Assembly (NCBI RefSeq): GCF_014699035.1
Contig: NZ_JACXAA010000004.1
Location: forward strand, 1-64,000
Origin: Spirosoma validum
Lineage (GTDB): Bacteria; Bacteroidota; Bacteroidia; Cytophagales; Spirosomataceae
Length of the DNA stretch: 64,000 bases
Reading direction: 5' to 3'
This document shows, piece after piece, positions 44,354-51,496 of this stretch. Positions within the stretch are counted from its first letter, which is position 1; every line of letters starts with the position of its first letter. The position numbers and the translations under genes are program-made. The notes under the pieces are model-generated. The model was not told the DNA's origin. It was given only the letters and a program-made list of their open reading frames with translations, and did not search any database.

Positions 44354-44696
44354 AGCCGTTTCGCATAAGATCCTATCTTTCCGGATTGATGATGATAAGC
44401 TACTTATCGTGTCGGATAAAAAGTGGTTTCCAGCCGTCGAAGTGCAGCACAGCCAAAAGCTGCTGGAGCAATTTTTGGAAACCGAACCGGAAGATGAGGT
44501 TCTACCAGCGGCCCCTGTTCAGTCGGCTATTCTGTCGGCCGTTCCAGATCTGAAAGCGATTCTGCTGGACAACATCAAAAAGGTTCAGGAAGACAAAGGG
44601 TATATCCCCCAAGCCAACACTATCGCTAAGCAAGTCAACACGCTGCTGAACATGGTTAACACAGAAATCAATTTCAACAAGTCTAGGGGTAAATAA
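44283..44696 (+). CDS. Phage-type protein, unknown function
   Basis: 137 residues; ATG at 44328 (MVGKTYLVKAVSHK) would reduce the long overlap with the HNH gene and may be the true start. The first half is beta-rich (YLVKAVSHKILSFRIDDDKL), and the second is helical (DLKAILLDNIKKVQEDKGYI, AKQVNTLLNMVNTEINFNK). Similar proteins are common next to early genes in Bacteroidota phages; no function is known. Confidence 0.65.
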   Translation: MTTQSIQKLEDRLKDMVGKTYLVKAVSHKILSFRIDDDKLLIVSDKKWFPAVEVQHSQKLLEQFLETEPEDEVLPAAPVQSAILSAVPDLKAILLDNIKKVQEDKGYIPQANTIAKQVNTLLNMVNTEINFNKSRGK

Positions 44697-44715
44697 ACGC
44701 ACTTGGGCCGAAGCG

Positions 44716-44773
44716 CAGAAGATTGTTTCAGCCCGGGTTGGATATCAGGGAACTCGAGCGAAACAATCTTCTG
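44716..44773. promoter_or_regulatory. 14-bp perfect inverted repeat upstream of 44783 gene
   Basis: CAGAAGATTGTTTC (44716-44729) and its exact complement (44760-44773) flank a 30-base loop. The right arm ends 9 bases before ATG 44783, so the structure could hide or expose that start, terminate the early operon, or serve as an operator. Confidence 0.6.
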
Positions 44774-44782
44774 ATCTAAGTT

Positions 44783-45163
44783 ATGAACGAACATTTCGTA
44801 CCAGCATCCAAGTATAAGGAGATCGACAGCAAATACTCTGCTCACACCATAGCAGAAAACGGATCATGTCGCACGTTCATGTACCAGAACGAAGAGTGGG
44901 TATGCACAGGAGGAAGTAGCAGTCGGGCAACTGGCGGCAAGTCCACCTGTGCGACACGTGTAGTTGAACTATCAACTTATAAAGGTGAACTGCAACCACT
45001 GACATATAGTAAACATTGGAATGATGTTGATGCTGGGAATCGGAAACGTGAGTATACAGGTATGCTGGTAACGAATGGGAAAGAGAAACGCAAACTCGTG
45101 TTCGTTGGTGAGGAGTGCGTGTTTAAAGAGATGCAGGTTGGTATGCAGTTGAAACTGTTTTAA
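44783..45163 (+). CDS. Small protein, unknown function
   Basis: 126 residues. Beta-rich, with four scattered cysteines (GSCRTF, WVCTGG, STCATR, EECVF) and the C-terminus EMQVGMQLKLF. No signal peptide or membrane helix. It is separated from the early operon by a large inverted repeat and may have a different expression time. No family is recognised. Confidence 0.6.
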   Translation: MNEHFVPASKYKEIDSKYSAHTIAENGSCRTFMYQNEEWVCTGGSSSRATGGKSTCATRVVELSTYKGELQPLTYSKHWNDVDAGNRKREYTGMLVTNGKEKRKLVFVGEECVFKEMQVGMQLKLF

Positions 45164-45316
45164 ATGATGGTCATCGAATGAAACAAGGAACACGTAGAGG
45201 TACACTATTTCATAAGCGAAAAACAGATGCTAATGTGCTCAGAAACATCGAATTACGGCACATTTAGTAGGTTTTAGTGGCTTGATTCATAGCCCGTTGG
45301 CAATGAACTTTGGGCT

Positions 45317-45424
45317 ATGAAAACTAAAGCTAACAAACCGAGCACGTTCGAGACATTAGGCTTAATTGTCCTAGTGATTCAGATTATAATTGAGGTTATC
45401 AAATTGGTTCTTAAAATAAACTAA
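45317..45424 (+). CDS. Tiny single-helix membrane protein
   Basis: 35 residues: MKTKANKPSTFETLGL followed by a hydrophobic helix (IVLVIQIIIEVIKLVLKI). Its layout (basic, Pro-Ser/Thr-x-Phe-Glu, then a helix with Ile-Ile-Glu-Val) is repeated in the 37-residue protein at 45544, so the pair are probably paralogues. Candidates are a phage holin-like or toxin peptide. Too short for proof. Confidence 0.45.
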   Translation: MKTKANKPSTFETLGLIVLVIQIIIEVIKLVLKIN

Positions 45425-45543
45425 CCCATTCCTAAACCAGAGCGACTTTCGCTCGCAACCACTGAAGGTATGAAATAACAAAGGTATTGGTGTTTGTTAC
45501 GCTGGGACTTTTAAGCTATTGATCAGGGCGTGTACTTGCCTGC

Positions 45544-45657
45544 ATGAAACAGAACAACACAACCCCCAGCGGCTTTGAAATAGCCAAATTCATTATCGAA
45601 GTGCTTGCGGTTTTACTAACAGCACTTGGTCTTTATCTTCAATATTTTCATAAATGA
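45544..45657 (+). CDS. Tiny single-helix membrane protein, paralogue of 45317
   Basis: 37 residues: MKQNNTTPSGFEIAKF then a helix (IIEVLAVLLTALGLYLQYF) and a basic end (HK). It shares the TPSGFE / KPSTFE and IIEV pattern with the previous tiny protein. Its stop overlaps the next start by four bases (ATGA), supporting translation. Confidence 0.45.
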   Translation: MKQNNTTPSGFEIAKFIIEVLAVLLTALGLYLQYFHK

Positions 45658-45824
45658 ATATAGACGCCACTCCCGTTGGCCTAACGCCTGACTCGCCAGT
45701 ACTGGCCGCTGGCCTCCTTCGCATCGTGATCACGTTAGAACTGATATACGTGTTCAGATCAACAAGAATTTTAAGAGTAAATAACAACTCGACCCTATTT
45801 TTATTTGAGTCGAGTTGTTATTGA
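45654..45824 (+). CDS. Tiny protein coupled to the 45544 membrane peptide
   Basis: 56 residues beginning MNIDATPVGLTPDSPVLAAG, with one amphipathic to hydrophobic helix (LLRIVITLELIYVF). The ATGA overlap with 45544 is the main support. The last 14 codons run through a hairpin, so the gene may originally have been shorter or its end may be fused to the terminator. Confidence 0.35.
   Translation: MNIDATPVGLTPDSPVLAAGLLRIVITLELIYVFRSTRILRVNNNSTLFLFESSCY
45780..45822. terminator. 14-bp perfect hairpin between convergent genes
   Basis: AATAACAACTCGAC (45780-45793) and its exact complement (45809-45822) form a stem with a 15-base T-rich loop. It lies between plus-strand small genes and the minus-strand gene ending at 45832. 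Confidence 0.75.
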
Positions 45825-45831
45825 TACATTA

Positions 45832-46215
45832 TTAATAAGGAAGAGCAATCTCTTGATGAACAAGTTCATGCTTTACATTAATACTGTCAATAGACAGATT
45901 GAGTATGATGGTATGTAATACCATAAGCGCATTTGAGCTGTTTTTCTCCAACTTAACATGTTCCATACCCTTTACAACTGTAATGACATACAACGGGATA
46001 TTATCTAAGTTTTCGGGGCTATTCATAGTGTTAGCGTACTGCTTACGGCCCATTTGCTCAAACTTAAACTCGAAACCAGCGAAGTAAACATATAACTCGG
46101 TTACCTCACCTTCTGTATTGATGGTTTCAATCTGTTTAATGCCGAACCCGTTGATATGTTCATTTGATTTAACTCTTGGTTTCAGATATTTATTTATTCG
46201 ATCAATCTCTCTCAT
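45832..46215 (-). CDS. Hypothetical protein of accessory region
   Basis: 127 residues with an AT-rich coding sequence. Beta-rich centre (TELYVYFAGFEFKFEQMG, LYVITVVKGMEHVKLE) and a helical C-terminal region with NALMVLHTIILNLSIDS. No signal peptide. No family is recognised. It shares orientation with the 46315 gene, about 100 bases upstream in transcription. Confidence 0.6.
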   Translation of the reverse strand: MREIDRINKYLKPRVKSNEHINGFGIKQIETINTEGEVTELYVYFAGFEFKFEQMGRKQYANTMNSPENLDNIPLYVITVVKGMEHVKLEKNSSNALMVLHTIILNLSIDSINVKHELVHQEIALPY

Positions 46216-46314
46216 ATTAAATGTAATTTTAGTATATAAACAATCTAACTAAATTAAAATCAAATGTCAATTAAAGATAGCCCCGGACATTGAGAGTCGG
46301 GGCCTAAAGCGCAG

Positions 46315-46719
46315 TTAAATCTGCATCTCATCTGCATTAATAAGCAACCATCCAATTCTTGCTTTAATAATTTTCACTGCTTCAGTGTATGGCATCGAGC
46401 GTTCTTGAACGTGCAGTGTTCCAAATTGGGCTACGTCCGTATGACGTTGGTCGTCAAACTGAATAAAGAAGGTAACTAATGCTTGATACCTGGAATCGTA
46501 AGTACTGTTAAAGCCAGATCTGACGCTGTCTTCAATTGGGGGAAGTGAGCGCACATGTTCAAATTTATCATGTGTTAACGTTTGGTACCTCAATTCAGAT
46601 AGTTCAATATATTCTCTTAATTCCTTGGCTAACTGATAGGCGGCTTCCCTCATAATTTGACGTATTCCCGGGTCTCGAAACGTGAGCACTGCTGGTTGTG
46701 GTTGATTCTCTGTTTGCAT
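46315..46719 (-). CDS. Conserved accessory protein, paralogue of 60011 gene
   Basis: 134 residues. It shares with the protein encoded at 60011-60418 the segments KFEHVRSLPPIEDSVRSGFN (there QFEHVRSLPPIHDSVRTGFN), DVAQFGTLH (NVAQFGSLH) and EAVKIIKARIGWLLINADE (EAVKIVKARIGWLLINADE), and nearly the same length. Helical, with no signal or membrane helix. Two copies within 14 kb on the same strand point to a mobile or duplicated accessory gene. Function is unknown. Confidence 0.75.
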   Translation of the reverse strand: MQTENQPQPAVLTFRDPGIRQIMREAAYQLAKELREYIELSELRYQTLTHDKFEHVRSLPPIEDSVRSGFNSTYDSRYQALVTFFIQFDDQRHTDVAQFGTLHVQERSMPYTEAVKIIKARIGWLLINADEMQI

Positions 46720-46944
46720 AACAACTTATTATTAAGGTTAGCTTAAATAACAGTAACCTTGACTAATAAATTTGTTGTCTCTTTTTAAGTTTAGTATACG
46801 GTATTTATTTTCCAATAAATTGAATAATTTTGAGTACAGTTTTGGACGATACAATTTATTGTACCAATTAAACTGTTGTCTTCAATCTAGTGGGCTTATC
46901 CCCATCGGCAAGTGCTCATAAGCCGACTTGACTATTTCCTTTAG

Positions 46945-47169
46945 CTCTCGAACTCTTCATTCCGTCCAGTCTTTAATCAGCCCACGCCTACGCCACTGGC
47001 CGAGGTGGTGGCGTTCGTGTTTCGGCGCAATCATCCCCGGTTCGAGTACATAGCCGAGCAAAACGGGGTGAAGGTGATTGAGTATAGAGAGTTTTCCACC
47101 TTCGGCCAGATTATGAGTCAGATCAGCTACACAAAAGAGACTGACGGAACTGTAACCATGCACGTATGA
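46945..47169 (+). pseudogene. Headless gene fragment coupled to the 47166 gene
   Basis: A plus-strand frame is open from 46945 to the stop at 47167-47169. From about 46978 it has coding character (PTPLAEVVAFVFRRNHPRFE, YIAEQNGVKVIEYREFSTFG), ending SYTKETDGTVTMHV. No ATG precedes the conserved-looking part; the first internal Met is near the end. The stop overlaps ATG 47166 in an ATGA coupling, which is typical of intact operons. The gene's 5' part was therefore probably lost at the AT-rich junction near 46950. A GTG or CTG start cannot be excluded. Confidence 0.55.
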
Positions 47170-47435
47170 CAGACATTAACAACGTCCACTGCGAAACGAT
47201 ACTGGACAAAAACCGGCAACCCATCGCCAATAAATGGGAAATGAAATTAACCGAAGTGGTTGCGATTGGATGGCAGGAACATGTATTTCCCTACATCGAA
47301 ATTGAGATCATGCAAGGCCATTCTTGCCCGCTACTGGATGGCAGAACCTTGTTTGTTTTCGAGTTGGATGATGAGAAGTCACAGGCGCTGAAGCAAGCGT
47401 TGTTTAATGTCTGTATGGAACAAAAAATGAACTAG
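47166..47435 (+). CDS. Small phage-type protein, unknown function
   Basis: 89 residues starting MTDINNVHCETILDKNRQPI. A beta-rich core (MKLTEVVAIGWQEHVFPYIE) and C-terminal helix (EKSQALKQALFNVCMEQKMN). It is coupled by ATGA to the fragment upstream. No family is recognised. Confidence 0.6.
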   Translation: MTDINNVHCETILDKNRQPIANKWEMKLTEVVAIGWQEHVFPYIEIEIMQGHSCPLLDGRTLFVFELDDEKSQALKQALFNVCMEQKMN

Positions 47436-47492
47436 CTAAGTATTATGAGTAACATGTTGGCAACTGATTATTGATACATACAAACGTATTTT

Positions 47493-48155
47493 ATGCGTGA
47501 AATAACAAATAAGACAGTATATTTTGAGAACCGAACCGGAGGTACATTTGAATTAGACACCCAATCCATAGGCTATATCCAACTTGGAAACGGTAGAGTT
47601 TCAGGCAGCGCCTTCGTTATTGACACCAAAAGACAAGTAGTTACTTGTGCCCATGTTATTGACCGCAATCAAGACATTTATTTTGTCACTAGTGCTAGTG
47701 AAGGTTCGTCTATATCTACTTATAAATTAAGGCTTATCAAGTATTTATTTGGTCATGATTTAGCACTTTTAGAAAGTGATGAAGATTTATGTGAAATACC
47801 GCTAACTGCTTCCGATGATTTCAATATACAAGTAGGCGAATTTTTCTGTTACGCTGGATTTGATACGTATCTATCTGAACTCCCAAGGAAAGTGGCTTCA
47901 CAGATCCACGGAAATAATGTGCTAAGTGTGGGTAAAACTAAACTCCACGAAGATGGACCTGTTGTGGATTATTTTGAACATTTAGGCAAGCTTAAGCCAG
48001 GTTATTCAGGAGGACCAAATATTAATTTGGATGGCAAAGTAGTAGCTGTTTCGACAAAAGCTTGGCAAGAACATGACTTTGAAGGTAATTTAATAAATTT
48101 CAAAAATTTCGCTGTTTCGATTGCTCCAGTACTAGACATAAGTCCGTTTGACTAG
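47493..48155 (+). CDS. Cytoplasmic trypsin-like serine protease
   Basis: 220 residues. Chymotrypsin-fold signatures are complete: SGSAFVIDTKRQVVTCAHVI (His54), FGHDLALLES (Asp89) and KLKPGYSGGPNINLDGKVVA (Ser172). No signal peptide, PDZ domain or transmembrane helix is present, so it is a single-domain protease likely acting inside the cell. It has AT-rich coding sequence and lies in accessory DNA next to phage genes. Stand-alone trypsin-like domains are known as parts of bacterial conflict and defence systems, which is a plausible but unproven role. A terminator closes it. Confidence 0.85.
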   Translation: MREITNKTVYFENRTGGTFELDTQSIGYIQLGNGRVSGSAFVIDTKRQVVTCAHVIDRNQDIYFVTSASEGSSISTYKLRLIKYLFGHDLALLESDEDLCEIPLTASDDFNIQVGEFFCYAGFDTYLSELPRKVASQIHGNNVLSVGKTKLHEDGPVVDYFEHLGKLKPGYSGGPNINLDGKVVAVSTKAWQEHDFEGNLINFKNFAVSIAPVLDISPFD

Positions 48156-48191
48156 ATATTAAGAATTCGAACTACGAAAATTATCATTATT

Positions 48192-48228
48192 AAAGCCCCC
48201 TTATGCCCTTAACAGCGTGGGGCTTTTT
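48192..48228 (+). terminator. Rho-independent terminator of protease gene
   Basis: AAAGCCCC (48192-48199) pairs with GGGGCTTT (48219-48226), followed by further Ts. Confidence 0.85.
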
Positions 48229-48234
48229 ATATAT

Positions 48235-48537
48235 CTACAGGCTCGTCTCCATTGGTAAACTTTGATAGCTCTGTTTAACCAATTCGCGCAGTCGTTCCTC
48301 TGATCCACCCAACAAGGCCAGCGATTCGGCTTCCTGATCGCCATACTGCTGGATCAGGCGTAACGAATCCATATACGCATAGTGATCGATACCGGTAGCA
48401 GTGACTACCTCCAGCAATGCGTCGCGGTATTCGGTATAATGACGCAGAATGTTGGACTCCGACGTAAAAGCGATATACGCGGCTGTCAGCAGTTCGCGGA
48501 GAGTCGGTATCGGAGAAGTCGGATTATTGCAGGCCAT
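48235..48537 (-). CDS. Hypothetical helical protein
   Basis: 100 residues from ATG at 48537 (MACNNPTSPI); an extension to 48567 is possible. Entirely helical in character (LRELLTAAYIAFTSESNILR, DSLRLIQQYGDQEAESLALL). No known domain. It lies 44 bases downstream of the 48582 gene on the same strand, so the two probably form an operon. Confidence 0.6.
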   Translation of the reverse strand: MACNNPTSPIPTLRELLTAAYIAFTSESNILRHYTEYRDALLEVVTATGIDHYAYMDSLRLIQQYGDQEAESLALLGGSEERLRELVKQSYQSLPMETSL

Positions 48538-48581
48538 GATGAGCCCATAACCGGACGTGCGGGCCAATTGTTAAGGCTTAG

Positions 48582-48851
48582 CTATTTCCCACGCCTGGCC
48601 TCCGCCACGATTTTCTGAGCTAATAACCGGATTTGCTCATCACTGAGACGCTGCACGTGTCGGCCGGGTGGGTGAGGAGGATAGTTGCCCGTCCATCTGG
48701 CTTTGGTCACTTCGTGGTCTGTCGCTTTCATAACCCATTCAGGATCTTCCAGGACTTCAGGACGTTTTTTCTGAAACCAGCCGATGACATCGAGCATAAC
48801 AACGGCTATATCTACGCACCTTAAGAAAATAAAGTTAACTATCTTCTGCAT
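48582..48851 (-). CDS. Small hypothetical protein
   Basis: 89 residues; a start at 48797 (MLDVIGWFQKKRPEVLEDPE) would give 71. The first 20 residues are hydrophobic and may be a membrane helix if the long start is right. The C-terminal half contains RLSDEQIRLLAQKIVAEARR. It is first of a two-gene unit and divergent from umuDC. No family is recognised. Confidence 0.5.
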   Translation of the reverse strand: MQKIVNFIFLRCVDIAVVMLDVIGWFQKKRPEVLEDPEWVMKATDHEVTKARWTGNYPPHPPGRHVQRLSDEQIRLLAQKIVAEARRGK

Positions 48852-48899
48852 GATTCTAGGACGAATTCAAGACCATTAAGTAACGAAAATTTATTTTTA

Positions 48900-48951
48900 A
48901 GTATAATAGATTAGCCTATACTTGTATTGTATATAACATTTGTATTATACT
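48900..48951. promoter_or_regulatory. 9-bp inverted repeat upstream of umuD
   Basis: AGTATAATA (48900-48908) and TATTATACT (48943-48951) are exact complements, ending 31 bases before the umuD ATG and bracketing a TAACATTTG promoter-like box. It is a candidate operator for damage-inducible control; I cannot match it to a known LexA box of this phylum. Confidence 0.45.
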
Positions 48952-48982
48952 AGCGGTTTGATGCTTTATTCACGACACCGCT

Positions 48983-49453
48983 ATGATTGAAACCATCGAC
49001 AAGATACCGCCCGAAAACATTTACCTAGTCGATGCGACCCGGCGGGCAGACCTTCCCTTTTACGATGCGTTAGTACCGGCAGGGTTCTCCAATCCAGCCG
49101 ACAATCACATCCGGGAGCGGCTCAATCTTCAAGATCTGTGCGTGCTACATCCTGACTGTACGTACTTCGTAAAGGCGGTGGGTGAATCGATGATTGGCGA
49201 CTACATCTACGACGGCTCGATTCTGGTGGTCGATGCGACCATACCGGTCGAAACGGGCCGGGTGATCGTGGCCTGGGTCAACGGGGAATGCTGCGTGAAG
49301 CGGTTCGTTCGTCAGGCGAAGATGATCATGCTCGAATCCAGCAACGTTTTGTATCCTCCCCGGTACGTGCATCTGGACCGGGATCAGTTCAGCGTGCTGG
49401 GCGTCGTTACGTACATCGTCTCCAAACCCCCAAAGTATGTACGGCCTCGTTGA
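48983..49453 (+). CDS. umuD: UmuD-like S24 autopeptidase (error-prone repair)
   Basis: 156 residues. The self-cleavage site is Ala33-Gly34 in VPAGFSNP. The catalytic Ser69 is in KAVGESMIGDYIYDGS and the Lys106 in GECCVKRF. Length and layout match UmuD (about 140), with no DNA-binding domain, so it is not LexA. After RecA-stimulated cleavage it should activate UmuC to form translesion polymerase V. Its end overlaps umuC by 17 bases. Confidence 0.94.
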   Translation: MIETIDKIPPENIYLVDATRRADLPFYDALVPAGFSNPADNHIRERLNLQDLCVLHPDCTYFVKAVGESMIGDYIYDGSILVVDATIPVETGRVIVAWVNGECCVKRFVRQAKMIMLESSNVLYPPRYVHLDRDQFSVLGVVTYIVSKPPKYVRPR

Positions 49454-50720
49454 CGCGAATAATTTCTACGCCAGCTGTCACCGGGCGTTCGATCCGACGC
49501 TGGAAGGCAAGCCTATCGTCGTACTGTCGAATCGCGATGGGAATATCGTCGCCCGATCGAACGAGGCCAAAGCCCTGGGCATCGGTATGGGGCAGGCATT
49601 TTTCGAGACCAAAGACCTGCGCGAGCAGCACGACATCCGGGTGTTTTCCTCTAATTATGAACTCTACGGCGACGTATCGGCCCGGCTGATGAGCGTGCTG
49701 ACTCAATTCGTTCCCGATGTGGAGGTGTACAGCATCGACGAAGCCTTTCTGCTGTGTGAAGACTACGTAGGCATCTATCCCAGCTACTCAGGCTTGGGCC
49801 AAGACATTCGGGAAAAGATGAAGCAGTGGTTGCGGCTCCCCGTCTGCGTCGGCTTTGCACCAACAAAAACACTGGCCAAGGTAGCCAACCGTCTGGCGAA
49901 GAAGAATCCCGAACTCAACGGGGTCTGTGTGCTGGATAGTCAGGAGGCAATCGCTGAAGCGCTGGAGCACTTCCCCATTGCCGATCTGTGGGGAGTGGGC
50001 AGAAAATCGGCAGGCAAATTAAAGCGTAACGGGATTGAAACAGCCGCCCAGCTTCGGGACGTAAATGATGACTGGATTCGGCAAACGATGACGGTCAACG
50101 GGCTTCGTTTGGTGCACGAGTTGAGGGGTTTGCCCTGCAAATTACTGGAGGTGAATCCGCCTGCTAAGAAGTCCATCTGTACCGAGCCGGGATTCGGTCA
50201 GGTCATTCCAGACTTGACACAAATCAACGATGCACTGACAGTACATTTATCCCGCGTCTGTGAAAAGCTACGTCGTCAGGAGTCGCTTTGTGGTGCGGTG
50301 ACCGTCTGGCTTCGGACGAACCCGTATCGAAGAACGCCCGGCAATGGCCAACCCGCCAAACAGTATAGTAACAGCGTTACCGTTCGTTTGCCTCACCCGA
50401 CCAGTTCCACTTTAGAGATCGTTAAGTACGCCGAATCAGCCCTGAAAGCCATCTTTCGATTCGGCTATCATTATGCCAAAGTGGGTGTGATGTTGACTGA
50501 CCTAGTGCCGCAGGATTACCGGCAGGCAGGCGTTTTTGTCAGTGGTCCCGATGAACGCCTGATCAAGCTCTCGAAAGCGATGGACAAAGTCAACAAACGA
50601 TACGGGCATGATACGTTACGCATGGCCTCGCAGCTGTATAATCCGGAATGGCCGATGAAGCCGCAGTGGTTGACACCCCGTTACACAACCCGATGGGATG
50701 ATATTTTAGAAGCTAAATGA
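49437..50720 (+). CDS. umuC: UmuC-like Y-family DNA polymerase
   Basis: 427 residues. Y-family landmarks: YGLVDANNFYASCHRAFDP (metal Asp), VARSNEAKALGIGMGQAFFE, and EVYSIDEAFLLCEDY (catalytic SIDE). The thumb helix-hairpin-helix has FPIADLWGVGRKSAGKLKRN, and a little-finger domain of about 110 residues follows. It is the catalytic subunit of translesion polymerase V. It lies inside phage-derived DNA, and plasmid or phage umuDC operons are frequent, so horizontal origin is likely. Confidence 0.95.
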   Translation: MYGLVDANNFYASCHRAFDPTLEGKPIVVLSNRDGNIVARSNEAKALGIGMGQAFFETKDLREQHDIRVFSSNYELYGDVSARLMSVLTQFVPDVEVYSIDEAFLLCEDYVGIYPSYSGLGQDIREKMKQWLRLPVCVGFAPTKTLAKVANRLAKKNPELNGVCVLDSQEAIAEALEHFPIADLWGVGRKSAGKLKRNGIETAAQLRDVNDDWIRQTMTVNGLRLVHELRGLPCKLLEVNPPAKKSICTEPGFGQVIPDLTQINDALTVHLSRVCEKLRRQESLCGAVTVWLRTNPYRRTPGNGQPAKQYSNSVTVRLPHPTSSTLEIVKYAESALKAIFRFGYHYAKVGVMLTDLVPQDYRQAGVFVSGPDERLIKLSKAMDKVNKRYGHDTLRMASQLYNPEWPMKPQWLTPRYTTRWDDILEAK

Positions 50721-50721
50721 T

Positions 50722-51432
50722 TTAATTTTCACGTTCTATTAATTCCCCTAAATGTGTATCACTTGGGTAGCGAAACATGGGTTGAATTTTATTCTCCGGT
50801 ATTAATTTTTCACCCTCTTGTAGAACTATTATTTTTGCGCCCTTACCATGTATAGGATGTTTTACGAGAGCTAAGGATAAGCCGCCGTTTGGTCCTCTGA
50901 ATATACCTTGTAATCTTACTCTGTCTGGTAGCAACTGTATCTGGAGTTCAATTTCACCATTCGATCCGCGAACCTCAAGGGCGTTTTTAGTATAATTTCT
51001 ATCAAGCACACCTTCTTTATTTAGTGTCCACTCGTTATCAACTATTTCTGCCAACAAATCACCAGAAGGTGTGTAAAATTTCATTGATACAAACAACGAA
51101 TCGTTATTTTTATTAATGATAAGTTTACTATCCTCCACATTGAAAAAGTATTCTGCAGTAGGCAATAATTCGAAATTTGTTCCAGAGTCGCCTATTTCAA
51201 TTGTTGGATAAACCTTTTGGTCAATTGAGAATAACACTTTTCTTGAAGAGGCAAGAATGCCCGTCCGGGCTTGTTGTTTTTGCGTCAAAACCTTCTCCGT
51301 GCTTTCTTTTTGTTCTTTTTCCGATGAGAGCATCTTATCGACTTTCCAGGTTCCAAATCCGCCAACTGCTACGGCAATTGCACCCAATAAAATAAGTACT
51401 TGCCAAAATGTTTGCCAACTTTCCAGGTTCAT
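50722..51432 (-). CDS. Membrane-anchored hypothetical protein
   Basis: 236 residues. One transmembrane helix (about 10-28, FWQVLILLGAIAVAVGGFGT) is followed by a charged coiled segment (EKEQKESTEKVLTQKQQA) and a beta-rich domain with LFVSMKFYTPSGDLLAEIVD and ALEVRGSNGEIELQIQL. The domain is probably on the cytoplasmic or periplasmic face depending on insertion; basic residues near the helix do not settle it. Its stop lies next to the convergent umuC stop. No family is recognised. Confidence 0.65.
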   Translation of the reverse strand: MNLESWQTFWQVLILLGAIAVAVGGFGTWKVDKMLSSEKEQKESTEKVLTQKQQARTGILASSRKVLFSIDQKVYPTIEIGDSGTNFELLPTAEYFFNVEDSKLIINKNNDSLFVSMKFYTPSGDLLAEIVDNEWTLNKEGVLDRNYTKNALEVRGSNGEIELQIQLLPDRVRLQGIFRGPNGGLSLALVKHPIHGKGAKIIVLQEGEKLIPENKIQPMFRYPSDTHLGELIEREN

Positions 51433-51496
51433 GGTATAGATACGTAGTATTTACATAACTAAATATCCGTTTTTATTTCTAATTATCTATTTCAGG

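Noticed and set aside
45178-45267. A 29-codon plus-strand frame (begins MKQGTRRGTL) between the 44783 gene and the first tiny membrane ORF.
   Set aside because: No coupling, hydrophobic helix, paralogue or promoter supports it; length alone is not informative.
46957-47163. A 68-codon minus-strand frame.
   Set aside because: It is antisense to the plus-strand fragment that has coding character and an ATGA link to the 47166 gene.
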